DNA of 64,000 nucleotides from Vibrio sp. Isolate34 (GTDB taxonomy: Bacteria; Pseudomonadota; Gammaproteobacteria; Enterobacterales; Vibrionaceae): assembly GCF_022397915.1 (NCBI RefSeq), contig NZ_JAKEUO010000014.1, positions 88,809 to 152,808 of the forward strand, in the 5' to 3' direction. The notes under the pieces are model-generated. The model made no database searches. It was not told where the DNA came from and saw only the letters and a list, made by a program, of their open reading frames with translations. Positions 53,545 to 63,577 of this stretch are shown here, piece by piece (position 1 is the stretch's first letter; every line of letters starts with the position of its first letter). The translations under genes and the position numbers were made by a program.

Positions 53545-56058
53545 GTTAAAGAAGGGCTATCTAGCGGTGACTCTTCTGGTAGTGCGAGTGTTACCTTGAC
53601 GCTTAGTGCAGATACCGACCCCGATATCGCTCAGGTACAGGTGCAGAACAGCTTACAGCAAGTGAGTAATCGCCTGCCGACAGCGGTACAAAATCAAGGT
53701 ACTTCTGTCACCAAGAGTACGTCAGGTTTTATGTCGGTAACCAACTTATATTCTCCTGACGGCAGCATGAGTGCGGGAGATATTCAAGATTACGCTAACT
53801 CAAACATTAAGGACATCCTAAGCCGTGTGAACGGTGTGGGCGAAGTGACTATTTTCGGCCAATCTTATGCGATGCGTATCTGGTTAGACCCTGCAAAATT
53901 AAACAGCTACAGCCTCACACCTGTTGATGTTTCTAATGCAATATCGGTTCAAAATAGCCAAGTTACCGTTGGGCAATTAGGTGGAACGCCAGCCGTTGAT
54001 TCTCAATTAATTAATGCCACTATCACAGCACAAAGCCTATTAACCAGCGTTGAAGAGTTTGAGAATATCTTAATCAAAGTCGACAGTGACGGCTCTCAAA
54101 TTACGCTCAAAGATGTTGCGCGCGTAGAGTTAGCCAGTGAAGACTCTTCGGTTATCCCCGCCTATATGGGTAACGAAGCTTCAGGTATCGCAATCACACT
54201 TGCAACAGGTGCAAACTCGTTAGACACACAAAATGCCGTTGATGAAAAACTTGCACAGCTTTCTAAAGGCTTTCCGGGTGGATTAGAACTGGTGAAATCC
54301 ACGGATAATAACTTGTTTATCCGTTTATCCGTTTACCCGTTTATCCGTTTATCCATCAGTGAAGTGGTCAAAACCCTTTTCGAAGCGGTTGGACTTGTCT
54401 TTCTCGTCATGTTGCTGTTTTTGCAAAACTTACGAGCAACCTTGATTCCAACCATAGCCGTGCCCGTCGTGCTTCTTGGTACTTTTGGTGTCATGGCAAT
54501 GCTTGAATTCTCGATAAATACTTTAACCATGTTTGGTTTGGTATTAGCTATTGGCCTGTTAGTTGATGATGCTATCGTTGTGGTGGAAAACGTTGAGCGT
54601 TTGATGCATGAAGAGAACCTGTCTCCTCTTGAGGCAACCAAAAAATCAATGGGACAAATTACCAGTGCCTTAATCGGTATTACGATGGTGTTGTCGGTTG
54701 TATTTATTCCTATGGCTTTCATGTCAGGGTCAACGGGCGTTATCTACCAACAATTCTCTTTGACGATTGTTTCAGCAATCGTGTTATCTGTTGTTGTGGC
54801 ATTTATTGGCATGAAAGACTGGTCAGAAAGGACTGAACCCGGAACCGATGTTGATTCCATCATCAGCTGTGTAATAGGTGAGTTTTCAAATTACAAACAT
54901 GCACAGATCTTTGCTTTTAGTAGCCCAGCAATTCGAGAACTTGGTACTTCAACGGGTTTTAACTTCTACCTAGAAGACGTGGGGGCTGTTGGCCATGACA
55001 AACTGATTGAGTTCAGAAACCAGTTACTGGCAGCCACTGCTCAAAGCCCATTGTTGCAAAAAACACGACCAAATGGCCTTGAGGACACCGCTCAGTTGTT
55101 CCTTAATGTCGACTATGAAAAAGCCAAGGTGCTCGGTTTAGAAATTGATGACATCAACCAATCGCTGTCAATTGCTTGGGCATCTTCATACGTAAACGAC
55201 TTTATTGACCGTGGTCGAGCTAAGAAGGTTTACATTCAAGCTGATGCTGAATATCGCATGACACCGGAAGACCTCAACTTATGGTTTGTACGTAATGACC
55301 AAGGAGAAATGGTGCCAATCTCAGCTTTCAGCACGTACCACTGGTGTAAAGGTTCTCCACAACTAGCACGTTATAACGGTAACTCGGCGGTAGAAATCGT
55401 CGGTAAAGCAGCCTCTGGTTACAGTACCGGTGAAGCGATGGCCGAAATCGATAGATTGGCTGCAGAGATTTCCAATGATGTACAGGTGAGCTGGACGGGT
55501 ATGTCCTACCAAGAGATCGAAGCAGGCAACCAAGCGCCAATTCTGTATGCAGTTTCGTTGTTGATGGTTTTCCTTTGTTTAGCTGCTTTATATGAAAGCT
55601 GGAGCATCCCAATCGCAATTATCCTTTTCGTTCCCCTAGGAATACTCGGCGCATTAGCTGCGATCATGTTGCGAGGGTTGGAGAACGATGTTTATTTCCA
55701 AGTAGGTGTATTAACCACCATAGGTTTAACCGCGAAGAACGCAATTTTGATTGTTGAATTTGCTAAAGAGCTTTATGAAAAAGGCGTCAACATTGTTGAT
55801 GCGACAGTACAAGCCTGTGAGATGCGTCTACGCCCGATAATCATGACATCACTGGCATTTGGACTCGGCGTGTTGCCATTGGTACTTAGTACGGGAGCTG
55901 GTGCTAATGCTCGTAACGCGATTGGTACGTCTGTACTAGGGGGAATGGTAGGAGCGACTTTATTGGTAATCTACTTCGCGCCTCTATTTTTTGTCTTGAT
56001 CTGTAAACTATTCAAGTCTAACAACTCAGTAATACAAACAAATAATGCCAATAAATAG
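53545..56058 (+). pseudogene. RND (AcrB-type) efflux pump gene, truncated and rearranged
   Basis: RND homology begins near 53545 (GDSSGSASVTLTLSADTDPDIAQVQVQNSLQ, ~residue 80 of AcrB), so TM1 and the first periplasmic piece are missing; the open frame continues upstream to 53233 through reversed TraD sequence. Within, DDAIVVVENVERLM (helix 4 proton relay Asp pair) is intact. At about 54807 the sequence jumps from VVVAFIG to MKDWSERTEPG, skipping about 150 residues in AcrB terms (second large loop start, TM7-8 area). The C-terminus is intact (NAILIVEFAKELYEKG). No adaptor (AcrA) gene is adjacent. Unlikely to be functional. Confidence 0.78.
54315..54354 (+). repeat. Five tandem 8-bp repeats inside the RND gene
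   Basis: GTTTATCC repeated five times (third copy GTTTACCC), encoding the FIRLSVYPFIRLSI stretch. AcrB has only one such segment before EVVKTL. Three extra copies add 24 bases, keeping frame. Such tracts can slip and switch genes off and on. Confidence 0.85.
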
Positions 56059-56067
56059 ATAAAATCA

Positions 56068-56098
56068 ACGGTGAGTCTAACCTGACTCACCGTCCTTT
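56068..56098. terminator. Terminator-like hairpin after the RND gene
   Basis: ACGGTGAGTC/GACTCACCGT (56068-56077, 56084-56093), 10-bp perfect stem, followed by CCTTTAT. Weak T-run. Confidence 0.65.
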
Positions 56099-56202
56099 AT
56101 GCCTGTGTTAGATAGCAGTAATCAACCTAACTCGAGTTCTTTCGAATTCACTCTTAATCGTGCAATTGCAATAAAGCAAGTCGACACAAACGATCAATCA
56201 AA

Positions 56203-56991
56203 TCATAACAATCGGTTCTTATATTGCTCTGGTGTTTGGCCGGAATATTTCTTGAACATACTAATGAAGGGACTCGCTTGGTTGTAGCCGAGTGTGAGGG
56301 CGACCTCTTTAACCGACTGTCCGTTTCTTAGCAGATCCATTGAGTACAAGTAACGCACTCGCAGTCGCCACTCCGTAAAGCTCATCCCTAATTCACTTTG
56401 GCAATGACGCGACAAAGTACGCTCGGTTGCGTGCACTTTCTCTGCCCAATCCTTTAGCGAGATATCGTCAGTTGGGTTCTCTTCTATCGCAGCCAGAATA
56501 GGCGCAAGGTACTTGTTATCGGTTGAAGGTAAGAAGTGATGCTCGACTTGACGTTCTGCCAATTGGTCCAACAGAACCTGTACAAGCCTTTGATCTTGCT
56601 CGCTTTGTGCAACATTGATGTCACGCTGACGAAAGTCATCAATGACCGAAGAAACAATCGGAGTGATTTTAATAAGGCTGGTTTTCTCAGGCAGGTGTTG
56701 AGTTAACTCACGTGCAATATTCAGCGAACAGTAGTCCAATGGTTTACGGTTATAACTGCAGTGCATGACCCCGGCGGGTACCCAAATCGCTAGATGTGGC
56801 GGTGCGAGAAAGCGTGTTCCTTCAGCCTCCATTTCAAGAATCCCACCGCTGATCAATTGAACCTGCCCCCAAGGGTGGCTATGCACACGAGTTTCGGTAT
56901 TCGATAAGAACGCTTCGAAATTCATAAATACGTTGGATGGTGCCTTGTCGATTGATAAGGATGGGTGAAGGTTTCTTGAGTGTTTTTTCAA
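56203..56991 (-). CDS. AraC-family regulator, cupin plus HTH
   Basis: 262 residues. The cupin arm has HSHPWGQVQLISGGILEMEAEG and AIWVPAGVMH. C-terminal AraC domain: ISLKDWAEKVHATERTLSRHCQSELGMSFTEWRLRVRYLYSMDLLRNGQSVKEVALTLGYNQASPFISMFKKYSGQTPEQY. This is the full two-HTH signature. Divergent from a DMT exporter gene (98 bases), as in pairs where the regulator induces the exporter. The ligand is unknown. Confidence 0.9.
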   Translation of the reverse strand: MKKHSRNLHPSLSIDKAPSNVFMNFEAFLSNTETRVHSHPWGQVQLISGGILEMEAEGTRFLAPPHLAIWVPAGVMHCSYNRKPLDYCSLNIARELTQHLPEKTSLIKITPIVSSVIDDFRQRDINVAQSEQDQRLVQVLLDQLAERQVEHHFLPSTDNKYLAPILAAIEENPTDDISLKDWAEKVHATERTLSRHCQSELGMSFTEWRLRVRYLYSMDLLRNGQSVKEVALTLGYNQASPFISMFKKYSGQTPEQYKNRLL

Positions 56992-57089
56992 TCTTGTCTT
57001 CCTATCGCGCCTGATGTCTTTTTAAAGATATCTGTAAATATAACGACCTGTCAAACTAGCCGCATCAACTCATTTGCGACGGAAACCAC

Positions 57090-57986
57090 ATGCATTATCT
57101 TTTACCATTTTTCACAGTCTGTATCTGGGGTGCTAATGCGATCGTCAATAAGCTGGCCGCAAGCACTATCGAACCGAGCGCGATGAGTTTTTACCGTTGG
57201 TTCATTGCAATGTTAATCCTAACGCCTTTCTGTATCCGCTCGGTTATCAAACAATGGCCAATCATTAAACCTAACTTGTCGAAATTGGCATTCCTTGGCT
57301 TTTTGGGCATGGTGCTAAACCAATCATTGGGTTACTACGCGGGCCTAACTACAACAGCTTCTAACATGGCATTGATCACTTCATTAGTGCCGTTGATCAG
57401 CGTATTCCTGAGCGTTCCACTGCTCAACAAGTCGATTTCTAGCCTAAGTATTGTCGGCGGTGTGTTGTCTCTGTCTGGATTAGCCCTAATGCTTGGTAAA
57501 GGTGACCCGTTGTTCTTTATTCATCAAGAACTGACTCAAGGCGATGGTTACATGCTAATCGCGGCATTTGTTTACGCCTCTTACTGTGTGCTGTTGAAAC
57601 GTTGGAAAATGCCAATCAGTAACTGGGTGGTGATCTATGTGCAGGGGATGTTCGCAGTCGCAATGTTGGCACCACTTTGGCTGACCAGCGACCAACTGAT
57701 TCCTTCGCAACAAGCAATTCCTTTGATTGCGTACGCAGCGGTTGCGGCTTCTATTCTGGCGCCTTGGATGTGGGTAAAAGCGATTGATACCATTGGTGCC
57801 GATTCCAGTGCGATGTTCATGAACTTGCTGCCTGTTGTTGCGATTGTATTGGCTGCAACCTGGCTAGGTGAAGAGATTAACCAGTTCCATATCATTGGTG
57901 GTGTGATGGTGATTTCAGGCGTTATTCTTGCTCAAATTAAACGAAAACCAAGGCTTGAAGCGCCCCTGCCTCAGCAAGCTAACTAA
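57090..57986 (+). CDS. EamA-domain (DMT) transporter
   Basis: 298 residues, ten hydrophobic helices in two EamA repeats (each ~130 residues). Start MHYLLPFFTVCIWGANAIVNKLAASTIEPSAMSFYRWF is the family N-terminus, and the second repeat opens near GYMLIAAFVYASYCVLLKRW. It probably exports a small metabolite (amino acid or nucleoside analogue). Divergently arranged with the AraC regulator. Confidence 0.9.
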   Translation: MHYLLPFFTVCIWGANAIVNKLAASTIEPSAMSFYRWFIAMLILTPFCIRSVIKQWPIIKPNLSKLAFLGFLGMVLNQSLGYYAGLTTTASNMALITSLVPLISVFLSVPLLNKSISSLSIVGGVLSLSGLALMLGKGDPLFFIHQELTQGDGYMLIAAFVYASYCVLLKRWKMPISNWVVIYVQGMFAVAMLAPLWLTSDQLIPSQQAIPLIAYAAVAASILAPWMWVKAIDTIGADSSAMFMNLLPVVAIVLAATWLGEEINQFHIIGGVMVISGVILAQIKRKPRLEAPLPQQAN

Positions 57987-58195
57987 ACTTAGCTTGGGTT
58001 AGATTAGAGTAAATTAATTAGACGACCAATAATTCGCTAATCAACCTTTCACCACAGTGCCTGCTTTATCGCAGGCATTTTTATTTTGTTCACAACACTT
58101 TCAAATTCCTTTAATACGCACTTACTGTTGTTGCATTAAACGACCGACTCATGTTTAATGCATCGAGTACTGTTTAAGTTGTAAAAGGAATTACA

Positions 58196-59818
58196 ATGAC
58201 CCAATCAACTCTGCCTGTGATCATATCGTCACTGCTGGCTCTAACGTCTGCATCAAGCTTCGCTGCCTCTATCACAGCTGATGCTCTGTTAGCTGAAGAG
58301 CAACATTTTGTTCGTGGTAATGGCGCAGAACCCAATACTCTCGACCCAAGTTTCGTCAATTCAGGCATGCCAGGAGACATCATCGTCAATGACATGTTTG
58401 AAGGCTTCGTGATCGAGAACAGTGATGGACAGATTATTCCAGGACAAGCTGAAAGTTGGACGTTCAGCAACGGCGGTAAGACGGTAACGTTCGTTTTGAA
58501 AAACGGTCTTAAGTGGTCGAATGGTGAACCAGTCACCGCATCAGACTTTGTGTTTGGTTGGCAGCGTGCCGTGTCTCCGAAAACGGGCAACAACACCGGA
58601 TTTGTGTTCTCGACGGCAAATATCGTGAACGCCAGCGAGATTCTTGCAGGGGATAAAGATCCATCAGAGCTTGGTATTCAAGCACTAGACGATCGCACGG
58701 TAGAGATCTCGCTTTCAAAGCCTACGCCCTATTTCATGAGTTTAATGAGTATCAAGACCTTCTTCCCTCTGCCTTCTAAGTTGGTTGAAGAGAAGGGAGA
58801 CCAATGGACTCGCGCCGAAAATATCGCGACCAACGGCGCTTACACACTCAGCAAGTGGGTACCCAATGAATATGTCGAAGTCACCAGAAACTCAAATTAC
58901 TGGGACAACGCTTCAACCGTCATCAATAAGGTGACCTACCTAGGTTTATCCTCTCAAAACGCAGAGCTGATTCGTTATCAGTCTGGTGAGATTGATATGA
59001 CGAACCGCGTTCAGCTTGAGTATTACCAAAAGCTTGTCAAAGAGAGCCCTGAACAGATTAAAGCGCAAGCGTTATTAGGATCGTATGTTTATTCGTTCAA
59101 TACTCGCCAAGCTCCGTTTGATGATGTCAGAGTTCGACAAGCACTGAGTATGGCAGTCGACCGAGACATATTGGTCGATAAAGTAACAGGCCAAGGCGAA
59201 CCTCAAGCTTACAGCGTGACACCAAATAATATCCCCAACTACACGGCGCCTAAGTCTTTATTCGAAGCGCTTGATAGCTCACAACGCCAAGCAAAGGCCA
59301 AACAGCTACTCGAAGAAGCTGGATACAACAAAGAGAACCCACTTACATTCACACTCACCTATAACACCAGCGAAAACCACAAAAAAATTGCCATCGCAAT
59401 TGCATCTATGTGGAAACCACTTGGCGTGAAGGTAGAACTAGAGAATATGGAGTGGAAGGCGTATGTCGCAGCTAAAGGAGCAGGAGATTATCAGCTTGCT
59501 CGCTCATGGGCATTTGGTGACTACCCAGAGCCCTCAGCGCTACTAGAAGCCTTCACATGTGGCCACACAGCTAACGAGAGTGGTTTCTGTAACACTGATT
59601 TTGATGAGCTGTTACAGAAAGCGAGCAAAACGGAAGATCAGGCTAATCGCTTTGCTTTATACCAGCAGGCTGAGTCACTACTTAACGAATCAGCAGCAGT
59701 TATGCCTTTATATCACTATAATCACACTCGATTAGTGCGAAATACACTCAAAGGCTTCCCTAACAATAATCCGAAAGGAAATATCTACGCGAAGGATCTA
59801 TACTTCATAAAAGAGTAA
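58196..59818 (+). CDS. OppA/MppA-type peptide-binding protein
   Basis: 540 residues. A signal peptide ends near SFAASI (residue 24), followed by EEQHFVRGNGAEPNTLDPSFVNSGMPGDIIVNDMFEG, the SBP_bac_5 opening. NTRQAPFDDVRVRQALSMAVDRDIL is the family signature. It should bind oligopeptides in the periplasm. No permease or ATPase genes adjoin, so it must use a remote Opp complex. GTAAAAGGA precedes the ATG. A clear terminator follows at 59954. Confidence 0.9.
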   Translation: MTQSTLPVIISSLLALTSASSFAASITADALLAEEQHFVRGNGAEPNTLDPSFVNSGMPGDIIVNDMFEGFVIENSDGQIIPGQAESWTFSNGGKTVTFVLKNGLKWSNGEPVTASDFVFGWQRAVSPKTGNNTGFVFSTANIVNASEILAGDKDPSELGIQALDDRTVEISLSKPTPYFMSLMSIKTFFPLPSKLVEEKGDQWTRAENIATNGAYTLSKWVPNEYVEVTRNSNYWDNASTVINKVTYLGLSSQNAELIRYQSGEIDMTNRVQLEYYQKLVKESPEQIKAQALLGSYVYSFNTRQAPFDDVRVRQALSMAVDRDILVDKVTGQGEPQAYSVTPNNIPNYTAPKSLFEALDSSQRQAKAKQLLEEAGYNKENPLTFTLTYNTSENHKKIAIAIASMWKPLGVKVELENMEWKAYVAAKGAGDYQLARSWAFGDYPEPSALLEAFTCGHTANESGFCNTDFDELLQKASKTEDQANRFALYQQAESLLNESAAVMPLYHYNHTRLVRNTLKGFPNNNPKGNIYAKDLYFIKE

Positions 59819-59953
59819 AAGTGAGCTGAAGAATAAATAGTTTTAGCTACCACTTTAGTGGTAATTACGATAAAGTCACTTTAACTAAACCAAACAAGCA
59901 ACGGTTAGTTGGCAAACAATAAAAGGTACCGACATGAGTACCTAAAGGCTTAG

Positions 59954-59986
59954 AAACACCTAGCATTGCGCTAGGTGTTTTTTTTG
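59954..59986 (+). terminator. Terminator after the OppA-type gene
   Basis: 11-bp stem AAACACCTAGC/GCTAGGTGTTT (59954-59964, 59970-59980) plus Ts; an AGGTAC...GTACCT hairpin lies just upstream. The rest of 59987-60203 holds no gene. Confidence 0.9.
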
Positions 59987-60203
59987 CAATCACCCCTTTC
60001 TTTTGGCGTACTCTCGATTGTCTTTCCGTGTTTATCTCTCACCTTGAAACTCAATAACCATCAATGTTCATCGGTTCGTCATCCGTTTGAAAAAAATAGT
60101 CTTAACCGTGAGATTATCCGCTTTAATTTCTATCATCTTATGTATATTGTTATTAGCAAGTAACAAGCATGTTATGCAGCACAATAATAATGAAGGAAGA
60201 TAG

Positions 60204-60707
60204 ATGAGCAGTAACAATAGCCGACAAGATGGTAAACGAGACGTTACTCTGCGTTTTTTAGCTGAACCCGGGGATGTGAACTTTGGTGGTAAAGTTCATG
60301 GTGGCGCAGCAATGAAGTGGATCGATTTAGCTGCCTATGCTTGTTCTGCTGGGTGGAGTGGCAAATATTGCATTACGGCTTACGCTGGTGGTATTCGATT
60401 TGTTGCCCCAATCCATGTAGGCAACCTAGTAGAGGTAAGTGCGAAAGTCATCTATACCGGTTCGTCTTCTATGCACATTGCGATCGATGTACAAGCGAGC
60501 GACCCTAAAGAGTTGAATAACCGTCTAACCACTCACTGTATCGTGATTATGGTGGCAGTTGATGAAAACGGTAACCCGACTAAGGTGCCTGAATGGGTGC
60601 CAGAAACACCAGAAGACATCGAATTGAGAGATTCCGCTATCCGCCTAATGAACATGCGAAAACAAATCGGCGAAGAGATGGAAGCGCACGTAAAGTACCT
60701 TAAATAA
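60204..60707 (+). CDS. Acyl-CoA thioesterase, hotdog fold (YciA-like)
   Basis: 167 residues. AEPGDVNFGGKVHGGAAMKWIDLAAYACS is the 4HBT hotdog signature (N-x-G-x-VHGG and catalytic-region Asp), and GGIRFVAPIHVGNLVEVSAKVIYTG follows. It hydrolyses acyl-CoA to free acid and CoA. Monocistronic, with AAGGAAGATAG before ATG. Confidence 0.88.
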   Translation: MSSNNSRQDGKRDVTLRFLAEPGDVNFGGKVHGGAAMKWIDLAAYACSAGWSGKYCITAYAGGIRFVAPIHVGNLVEVSAKVIYTGSSSMHIAIDVQASDPKELNNRLTTHCIVIMVAVDENGNPTKVPEWVPETPEDIELRDSAIRLMNMRKQIGEEMEAHVKYLK

Positions 60708-60972
60708 GGTCAATCACTAATCCTTCCTTGCAACAAAGTTCTTTCAATACCCACTATTTCAATGCCAAGCGGCCGCTTGGCATTTGTTTATCTAACGTTC
60801 TCAATTAACGGCGAAGCACTCATTACAGGTTCTAGAGCGTGATACTCAGCCAAAGGCTGGAATGATTCGACGCTGGTTCACTGATTTACTTTGACTGTCA
60901 TAAAGTCGTCATTTTGCTCTGATTAAATACCATCAATAATAATAGATGTATTTTAAGTTTTCGGAGCCACAC

Positions 60973-61218
60973 TTGAGCGTCACACGCCCTACTCTTAGCG
61001 AATCCACACTGAACAATTTGAAGGCTGTTGAGTATCAATGGGTTAGAACCTTGTACGTCGAAGGCTACGACAGTAATGAAATTAATCACTACATCCAGAC
61101 GTGCTTTGGTGGCGACCCAACGTTTGCGGATCTATTTCGTCGTGTCGCACTCGATCAAGAAAGTATTTATGTGTTACTGCAGCATTTAGGTTGCGCACCT
61201 TCAAGCAAAGAGTTTTAA
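60973..61218 (+). CDS. Small conserved hypothetical protein
   Basis: 81 residues if TTG 60973 is used (CGGAGCC eight bases upstream); ATG 60946 lies in frame but lacks a ribosome binding site. No family is recognised. Helix-rich, with VEGYDSNEINHYIQTCFGGDPTFADLFRRVALDQESIYVLLQHLG. It ends two bases before the convergent SgrR-like gene's stop. Confidence 0.55.
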   Translation: MSVTRPTLSESTLNNLKAVEYQWVRTLYVEGYDSNEINHYIQTCFGGDPTFADLFRRVALDQESIYVLLQHLGCAPSSKEF

Positions 61219-61220
61219 CC

Positions 61221-62873
61221 TCACTGATCGATCCAAAGTCGATAAAAATCGCTATAGCCTGTATTTCTCACTTGGAATCCTCGGACTTGTTGAGTTCTGG
61301 ACATTTCCTCATAACCAGAAAATAATGGCAAATAGGTATAACTTAAACGTAAATTCTTTTCTATTTTTATAAGTTCACTCTTCGGTGAGTCTAAACTTAT
61401 CGCTCGCTTTACCTTAGATAGATGCTCATCCATTTTAAAACGGTCAAAACTAAACCGTAATCCCGTTGACACACTTAACCATTCGTAAGTTCCGTAATCG
61501 ATTGGAGCCTCTATTACATCTTCAATAAGGAGAATATCCGCTAGTTCAGACACTAAATGAGGATGACTAATGTTATCGACGATCATAACTTCCAACTCGA
61601 GCCCTGTTGAACGGATAACATCATGCAACCATTGAGAATTACGAATTAAGTATGGAATGGTCCACCTGGGCTCAGCTAAGACGATCTTCCCTCTCAAACT
61701 TGGGCAAGCGATTATCTCTAGCTGAGCTTTACAAGGCTCAAATGCCAAGCTTTCGACCGCATTAATAGGGTCATATAGCTGTTTTTGCTGATGGATATAA
61801 CCGGCTAACTCACACCACGTCTCACGGGATATGCCCGAACCTAATCTTTCTCGATAAGTTAGGTAAAATAGGGCACTAATACTCTGAATTTCAACTTGGT
61901 CCGACGGGCAATTATAGCTGATCATGTTTTGCATATCTTCGTTAGCATGAGACAACGTAATTCGTTCTAGCAAAGCTCGAGTAGAGAAGTAATCTTTATG
62001 TGCCCGAAGTTGAATACTGTCTTGGCACCAGCGTTCAATCTTGAACGGCCCAGTACCAATATGATAACTGTATTGACCGTCGAAGTTTTGTATATCTCGA
62101 CAAACAATAGATGCGTTAGACATAGCTAACATATAGGGAAAAAACTTGTTAGCGTACTTGAGAGTAATAACTAAACAATTGGGGCCAACTGCATCTACGC
62201 GTTCGACGCATTGCCATAACTCTTTTATAGGGCCATTGCCCTCAATTAAACGTCTAATACTCCAAACTACATCTTCAACTTGCAAAATCTCACCATCATG
62301 CCGGTAGACGCCGGGACGTAGCCATAGAGTCATCCTTGTATCTTCCATAACCCAATCATGAGCTAAGGAAGGCATTATATCACCATCTGGACTCTGAACT
62401 AATAATACATCATATACGCTTTTTGCTATGTGCAGTTCTGCATGGCGAAATGTCTTAATTGGATCAATAGTGTTTACCCACGGATAGGAAGCTATCAATA
62501 CAGCATTACTTAATTCATTGGTCTGATTAAGGTGTTCGGTCGCTAAAGTAAGAGCTCGGACAGCTGTCGAACCGTATAGGTCGACAAGACGGGATACTAG
62601 TTTAAAACTTCCTTTATTTAGTTCGCTAATTAATAGTTCGGTAATTGCTTGTTGCAACGATTTTTTAATCGTAAGTTTGCTAGAATTACTTCTACCTACT
62701 GCGGGGAGCCATTCTATCCAACCTTGTTCGGACAGCTTTTTCATTACAATTGATACATTACGTTTAGAGGTGCATAGCGCAACCTCTAATTCACCTAAGC
62801 CTATTGAATGGGATAAGCGAATATCAAAATGCTTAAGTAACTGATCTAAGTGTCTAAGGTTTACATCATTCAC
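61221..62873 (-). CDS. SgrR-family regulator with solute-binding domain
   Basis: 550 residues, typical SgrR length. N-terminal winged-helix (LGELEVALCTSKRNVSIVMKKLSEQGWIEWLPAVGRSNSSKL, residues ~26-70), then an SBP_bac_5-type domain (PIKTFRHAELHIAKSVYDVLL, SLAHDWVMEDTRMTLWLRPGVYRHDG). E. coli SgrR senses sugar-phosphate stress and activates sgrS. No sgrS or glucose PTS gene lies nearby, so it is an orphan paralogue with an unknown target. Confidence 0.85.
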   Translation of the reverse strand: MNDVNLRHLDQLLKHFDIRLSHSIGLGELEVALCTSKRNVSIVMKKLSEQGWIEWLPAVGRSNSSKLTIKKSLQQAITELLISELNKGSFKLVSRLVDLYGSTAVRALTLATEHLNQTNELSNAVLIASYPWVNTIDPIKTFRHAELHIAKSVYDVLLVQSPDGDIMPSLAHDWVMEDTRMTLWLRPGVYRHDGEILQVEDVVWSIRRLIEGNGPIKELWQCVERVDAVGPNCLVITLKYANKFFPYMLAMSNASIVCRDIQNFDGQYSYHIGTGPFKIERWCQDSIQLRAHKDYFSTRALLERITLSHANEDMQNMISYNCPSDQVEIQSISALFYLTYRERLGSGISRETWCELAGYIHQQKQLYDPINAVESLAFEPCKAQLEIIACPSLRGKIVLAEPRWTIPYLIRNSQWLHDVIRSTGLELEVMIVDNISHPHLVSELADILLIEDVIEAPIDYGTYEWLSVSTGLRFSFDRFKMDEHLSKVKRAISLDSPKSELIKIEKNLRLSYTYLPLFSGYEEMSRTQQVRGFQVRNTGYSDFYRLWIDQ

Positions 62874-62913
62874 AACAATTCCACTGCTAGTTCTGTCAGC
62901 TGAAACATAGCAA

Positions 62914-62942
62914 AGGGAGCTACATATTACTAGCTCCCTAGA
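62914..62942 (-). terminator. Terminator after the outer-membrane barrel gene
   Basis: 9-bp perfect stem AGGGAGCTA/TAGCTCCCT (62914-62922, 62931-62939) followed on the minus strand by TTTG, a weak T-run. Confidence 0.6.
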
Positions 62943-62945
62943 TTC

Positions 62946-62970
62946 TAGAGGTTAGAGGTTAGAGGTTAGA
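62946..62970. repeat. Tandem 7-bp repeats at the stop codon of the outer-membrane gene
   Basis: TAGAGGT occurs three times in a row (62946-62966) with a partial fourth; the last overlaps the stop codon of the outer-membrane barrel gene (62966-62968). Confidence 0.85.
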
Positions 62971-63577
62971 AGTGGTAATTCATCCCAAGAGAGAAAACAC
63001 TAATCTCAGCGTCAACAGAAACTGAAGATCCAAGCAGCTTAGCCACTTCTAGATCAGGTTTCATGTAGTCCCATGTAGCTTCAATTCGAAGGTTCTCTGT
63101 CAACGAAAAATCAGCCCCCAAACCATACATCCCCGTCACTGTTGTATCAGAGAATGTTGAATGGCCGGTTGCACCCAAAAAGGAGTTACTTACTTTAAAT
63201 TCTGCATTAAAATAAGCTACTCCTGCTTTAGCAAAAAGATTAAAGCGGTCATTAACTGGTAAAATGACTTTAGGTTGAATCGCAGCAAACTTCATGTCAC
63301 CAACAGTCACTGAACCACCGTCTAGGGCATCATAACCTCCAATTGAACCTTCCAAAGCAATATAACGGTTGAACTGATACCCACCGTAGATTTTGCCCGC
63401 TAAACTAGAATCATCATCTAACTTTAATGGCATCTTGGTAGAACCGCGTGTTGAATCTACAGAAAGGTTCGTACTATCAAAATTGGCTTGACCAACAGAC
63501 GCTCCGATATATGGGTTTGCGTGTACTGCAGAAGCTAGCATCAGGAGAGTTGTTGTGATTGTTGTTTTTCTTAACAT
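62966..63577 (-). CDS. Outer-membrane beta-barrel (OmpA-like/OmpX-type) protein
   Basis: 203 residues with a signal peptide ending VHANPYIG (residue ~21). Barrel strands: YIGASVGQANFD, IYGGYQFNRYIALEGSIGGYD, FNLFAKAGVAYFNAEF, NLRIEATWDYMKPDLE, ending SVFSLGMNYHF with C-terminal Phe. It is an eight-stranded OmpA-N/OmpX-like barrel without the periplasmic peptidoglycan domain. Function unknown. Confidence 0.85.
   Translation of the reverse strand: MLRKTTITTTLLMLASAVHANPYIGASVGQANFDSTNLSVDSTRGSTKMPLKLDDDSSLAGKIYGGYQFNRYIALEGSIGGYDALDGGSVTVGDMKFAAIQPKVILPVNDRFNLFAKAGVAYFNAEFKVSNSFLGATGHSTFSDTTVTGMYGLGADFSLTENLRIEATWDYMKPDLEVAKLLGSSVSVDAEISVFSLGMNYHF

Noticed and set aside
54315..54354. CRISPR-like repeat
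   Set aside because: The units are 8 bp and directly adjacent with no spacers; a simple tandem repeat in coding sequence. The same applies to the 7-bp repeats at 62946.
58174..58596. 140-codon minus-strand frame
   Set aside because: Entirely antisense to the signal peptide and first domain of the OppA-type gene.
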